From Chloroflexia bacterium (GTDB taxonomy: Bacteria > Chloroflexota > Chloroflexia > QHBQ01 > JADMIH01): a stretch of DNA of 8,324 bases. The translations under genes were made by a program, and so were the position numbers. Under the pieces are notes generated by a model. That model did no database searches, was not told where the DNA came from, and saw only the letters and a list, made by a program, of their open reading frames with translations. Shown one piece after another: positions 6,201-8,324 of the stretch; positions within the stretch are counted from its first letter, which is position 1, and every line of letters begins with the position of its first letter. The stretch covers positions 1 to 8,324 of the forward strand of contig JAICKM010000285.1 of the NCBI GenBank assembly GCA_025927935.1, in the 5' to 3' direction.

Positions 6201-8324
6201 ACCTGGCGAAGACCTTTGCCGGGTGGGACTACTGGGGCGCCAGCCGGATCATTCCCGGCACGATCAACGAGTTCCCCTACTGGAGCTTCCTGTTCGCCGA
6301 CCTGCACCCGCACCTGATCGACCTGAGCGTCAGCCTGCTGGCGCTGGGGTTGCTGTTCAACCTGGTGCTCGGCGCGTGGCGCTGGCCGGTGTTCGCCGCC
6401 CTGCCCGCCCGCTTCACAGAGGCCACCGTGCCGCCCGTGCCCGCGCCTGGCCTCTTCGCCCGCGCGGACGAGGGATTCTGGGCCGCCACCTGGCACGCGA
6501 CACTGGAGGCCGGGCACCGGCTGTGGGGATCGTCGCCGTTCGACGGCTTCTTGCGCTTCGCGCTGACCGCGCTGGCGCTGGGCACACTGTTCGCCATCAA
6601 CTCCTGGGACTTCCCGCTCTATATCGTGGTCGGGGTGGGCGCCCTGCTGGTGGCGATCCTGGCCGCCTGGCAGAGCCACGCCGCGCACCGCGCTGCCGTG
6701 CGCCTGGGAACGTTGCTCGCCGCGGCGGGCGGGCTGGTCGTCGCCGCCGTGGTGGCGCTGCTGTTCTACGCACCCTTCCTGGCAACCTTCAAGCCGTTCT
6801 ACAACCAGATCAAGACCATCACGCCGGAGATGCGGCGCACGCAATTGGACGAGTTCCTGGTGGTCTGGGGCCTGTTCCTGCTTATCGGGTTCAGCTACCT
6901 GGCCCTGCGCCTGCGCCAGTATCCCTGGCGGGCGGCGCTCGACGATTGGCACGGCTGGCTGGTACGCGGCTGGCGGCCCGGTCCCCTGCCGGCGCCCGCG
7001 CCCGCCGGGGCGATCCCCGCCGCCCGGCCCGCCGCGACGACTTATGATGTGGAGATGTCGCGCTTCCTCGCCCCGGTGGACACCGGCAGCGGCGCGGTGG
7101 CCCAGGCGGCGGGCAGCAACGGCCACGCTGAACCGGTGGCCGTTGCCGAGCGCCCGGTGGTGGCCGACGAGTGGGAAGAGTACGGCCTGGGCGATGTGGG
7201 TGCCGCCGACTTCGCCATCGACGAGACCGAACTGGTCCGCGTCGCCCGCCCGCGCGTCATCCTGGTCGACGACCCCGACGAGGGCGAGACCGGCGGCCAC
7301 AGCGCCGAAGCCGACGATTACGATTTTGTCGATACCTCGCTGCCCCACCGGGCCAACGGCAACGGTATCGCCGCCTATGATCTGCCGGTGGGCGGCGATC
7401 TGCCCGTGGCACCCTTCGGCGGCGCCGGGAACGGCCACCCGCCCACCATCTCGCCCGACGGCGATGGACTACCCCTGCTGGGGACCGGCGATCCCGCCGC
7501 GCTCACCCAGCTTGCCGGAGCCGAGCCTGCCGAGCAGGCCGCGCCGGCGGCGTCTGCGCCCGATGCGCGGGTCCCCGAAGCAGTTGCCGCCACCGAGGCG
7601 CATGAAAACGGCGCGTATCTCGCGCCGGCACCCGATGCGCCCATCACTGAGCCGCTGGCGGCTATCGCACCCGATGCGGCGCTCACTAAGCCGCTGGCCG
7701 CTGCCGAGGATAGCGCGACCCGCGCCTCCCTGGCGGATGCACCGGAGTTTGTCGCTCAGGCCGCGCCTGACAATGGCGCGGCCCCCATCAGCGCCGCCGA
7801 TGCGGTGCCCAGTGAGCCGGCTGTGGCTGGGGAGGACAACGCGAACGGCGCCCACCTGCCTGCCGCGCCGGAGTTTGTCGCTGCGGAGCCTGCGGCGCTC
7901 GACGGCGACGCACCCGCGCCCGAACAGGCCCTGGATAGTGCGGAGTCGCCCGTTGCCGGGGCGCTGGAGGCCGAAACCCCGCCCGCCCCCGGCTGGCGCA
8001 TCGCGCCTGTCTACGACGAACCGGAGCCGGTAATCGTGCGCCCGCGACCGCGCGGGTTGTTGCCCGCCGGGCTGGGCCTGGTCGTGCTTGGCCTCACCGC
8101 CCTGGCGACGCTGGGCTTCCTGTTCACCGGGCAGCCGCTGGAAGCCATGCTGATCTTGCTCATCGGCGGGTTGGTCGCCACGCACCTGTGCGGGCTGCGC
8201 GCGCCGGGCCAGCTTTTCGGCGGGCTGATGCTCACCGTCGGCTTCATCGTGGCGCTGGGCGTCGAATACATCTACCTGGCCGACCACCTGGCGGGCGACC
8301 CGAACTTCTACCGCATGAACACCG
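3281..8324 (+). CDS. GT39-like glycosyltransferase fused to a Chlor_Arch_YYY (DUF2298) membrane domain (partial, first 1681 residues)
   Basis: Translation from TTG 3281 is open to the window edge, so the C-terminus is missing. Residues 1 to about 690 resemble GT39/PMT GT-C enzymes, which move sugars from polyprenyl phosphate on the outer membrane face. Visible are a first membrane segment (9-26), an acidic loop with HPDE (38-41), IGRRLYG (134-140), Glu167 where relatives often have Asp, Lys207 after a membrane helix, DPYG (284-287), KWMRYMLP (411-418) and a large extracytoplasmic part (about 488-690). From about 695 the DUF2298 domain follows: LPDRGYPLSKTL near 732, GGYINYYYYGYF (858-869), INEFPYWSFLFADLHPH (995-1011), NSWDFP (1107-1112), and at the edge YRMNT (1677-1681), where the family usually continues VFKFYYQ. 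An acidic insert splits it at about 1233-1587. The YYY function is unknown. One known subclass has an extra N-terminal region, two YYY copies and TPR repeats, so much more protein may lie beyond the window. Donor and acceptor cannot be told. Confidence 0.88.
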   Translation, partial: MPSLLRKHWIWPVLLLVLVVAGFMRLYDVNFDQGTHQHPDERAIADWTMNRINIPPGTTLDQLLDPARSPLNPRINGQAMHYGAMFLYIVKTVAVNASNLFNKPEWLSYDGITLVGRTTSGIFDLITVFLVFLIGRRLYGRNAGLLAAVFSALAVTQIQIAHFFISEPYLVTFLTATLYFCVVLMQNRRVWAAALAGLFMGFALACKISVLPMALLIVAALALRVAYRARTRQLGPPPDLDDPYGLEPATRAERTAPGPVARRRAYGLLLLAALMTLIGITIGDPYGVLDSGLRVVVGNPPTVPGNTFFQLGPLQLFAEQGKYLYQLGEEAAIQRGIADVPFTRQYVGTIPVVYHFQQLVQWGMGPASGIPALFGLFAAFWLAIRRRRPAEILLLSGIIPYFLTVVTLEAKWMRYMLPLVPYMCILGAALLLRGLHWSAAARGRIDLRRLAGKAVPVGWRLRRWAFPALTAVAVLGSAAWATAFMNIYTHEESRVIASRWMAHNMAPGSVVGHETWDDALPLNMPTDPVPPLTGVDMGLYDDKPSPEEFNYIAGLLNQADYIVPSSNRLWRSIPNLPWRYPVQMRYYDLLFAGKLGFEQVLPVEDQKVYPEIFGIKINDDTADESFTVYDHPQVFVFKKVRSLSMDELRTLFGATIDQPSIPVRHLETSTPQTYDKSLMMAEPPGQQLALGDYAWNALAQNQWVAVLLLLIAVEVFGLLAWPLTAIVCRRLPDRGYPLSKTLALVLVAWLVWMGASLRLVPFTVWSILGGVLLLGLLSAFLWRRFGSELRGYMRSHRGLILAWEGLFLLAFGAFLLVRLLNPDLWQPWNGGEKPMEFGFLNSVLRSPWMPPGDPFYSGGYINYYYYGYFLLGTLIKLIGVDPAVGFNIVLPLLYGLTVLGGASIVYNCVATVQRARGWRGGPSTTAFGWGLLGALLFVGIGNLTFLLQWISMTLPGVQQAFVSLLGIFGPVNPDLAKTFAGWDYWGASRIIPGTINEFPYWSFLFADLHPHLIDLSVSLLALGLLFNLVLGAWRWPVFAALPARFTEATVPPVPAPGLFARADEGFWAATWHATLEAGHRLWGSSPFDGFLRFALTALALGTLFAINSWDFPLYIVVGVGALLVAILAAWQSHAAHRAAVRLGTLLAAAGGLVVAAVVALLFYAPFLATFKPFYNQIKTITPEMRRTQLDEFLVVWGLFLLIGFSYLALRLRQYPWRAALDDWHGWLVRGWRPGPLPAPAPAGAIPAARPAATTYDVEMSRFLAPVDTGSGAVAQAAGSNGHAEPVAVAERPVVADEWEEYGLGDVGAADFAIDETELVRVARPRVILVDDPDEGETGGHSAEADDYDFVDTSLPHRANGNGIAAYDLPVGGDLPVAPFGGAGNGHPPTISPDGDGLPLLGTGDPAALTQLAGAEPAEQAAPAASAPDARVPEAVAATEAHENGAYLAPAPDAPITEPLAAIAPDAALTKPLAAAEDSATRASLADAPEFVAQAAPDNGAAPISAADAVPSEPAVAGEDNANGAHLPAAPEFVAAEPAALDGDAPAPEQALDSAESPVAGALEAETPPAPGWRIAPVYDEPEPVIVRPRPRGLLPAGLGLVVLGLTALATLGFLFTGQPLEAMLILLIGGLVATHLCGLRAPGQLFGGLMLTVGFIVALGVEYIYLADHLAGDPNFYRMNT
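6977..8041 (+). other. Acidic low-complexity insert inside the YYY domain
   Basis: Codons 1233-1587 encode a stretch rich in Ala, Pro, Gly, Asp and Glu. In residues 1248-1587 I count 59 Asp/Glu against 12 Arg/Lys, only one of them Lys, and no Cys. It has no membrane segment and is probably disordered. It sits between a helix ending in ALRLRQYPWR and one preceded by VRPRPRG; both flanks are positively charged, which by the positive-inside rule places the insert in the cytoplasm. The TIGR03662 family is known to carry long inserts of variable length. Confidence 0.75.
7631..7708 (+). repeat. Two tandem 39-bp units in the acidic insert
   Basis: Units 7631-7669 and 7670-7708 match at 30 of 39 bases and encode PDAPITEPLAAIA and PDAALTKPLAAAE. 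A separate 15-bp exact repeat, CCGGAGTTTGTCGCT, occurs at 7742-7756 and 7868-7882 (PEFVA). Together these suggest the insert grew by internal duplication. Confidence 0.65.

Noticed and set aside
7044..8033. Plus-strand open frame of 329 codons overlapping the acidic insert in another frame
   Set aside because: The product is an Arg/Pro/Ser-rich low-complexity string and has no ribosome binding site; the giant gene frame is continuous and resumes the YYY domain after the insert.

Overview
This GC-rich window most likely comes from the phylum Chloroflexota. The grounds are family-level: an M29-type aminopeptidase start, a secreted protein with a Thr/Pro linker and three S-layer homology (SLH) domains of the TRGQ type, and a very large membrane protein joining a GT39-like glycosyltransferase to the Chlor_Arch_YYY (DUF2298) domain, a family known mainly from Chloroflexi and archaea. 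No rRNA, tRNA, CRISPR array, transposase or phage gene is visible, and I cannot name a genus.

Layout. (1) Positions 1-357, minus strand: N-terminal 119 codons of an M29 family aminopeptidase, cut by the window edge. (2) 358-654: a divergent control region. Facing left is a promoter with two perfect consensus hexamers (TTGACA, 18 bp, TATAAT); facing right is TTGACG, 17 bp, TATACT, followed by a leader of about 150 nt. (3) 655-2844, plus strand: a 729-residue secreted protein made of a signal peptide, about four Ig/IPT-like beta domains, a 77-residue Thr-rich linker and three SLH domains. A strong hairpin terminator follows. (4) 2845-3280: intergenic DNA with two perfect GC-rich palindromes, a heptamer tandem repeat (4.4 copies) and an extended -10 promoter. 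(5) 3281-8324, plus strand: an uninterrupted reading frame of at least 1681 codons starting at TTG and running off the window. It encodes a polytopic membrane protein with an N-terminal GT-C/GT39 glycosyltransferase-like half and a C-terminal YYY domain. The YYY domain is split by an acidic, low-complexity insert of about 355 residues.

How the parts may work together. The SLH protein is probably exported and held on the cell wall by its SLH domains, with its beta domains projecting from a stiff Thr/Ser-rich stalk. The next gene looks like a polyprenyl-phosphate-sugar-dependent glycosyltransferase acting on the outer face of the membrane. A Thr-rich stalk is the kind of substrate GT39/PMT enzymes modify in other organisms, so a substrate-enzyme link is possible. 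This is inference from proximity only: the two genes have separate promoters and a terminator between them. The aminopeptidase is probably an unrelated cytoplasmic enzyme that merely shares the divergent promoter region.

The most unusual item is the giant GT39-YYY fusion with its acidic insert. The rest looks like ordinary chromosomal DNA with well-formed regulatory signals.
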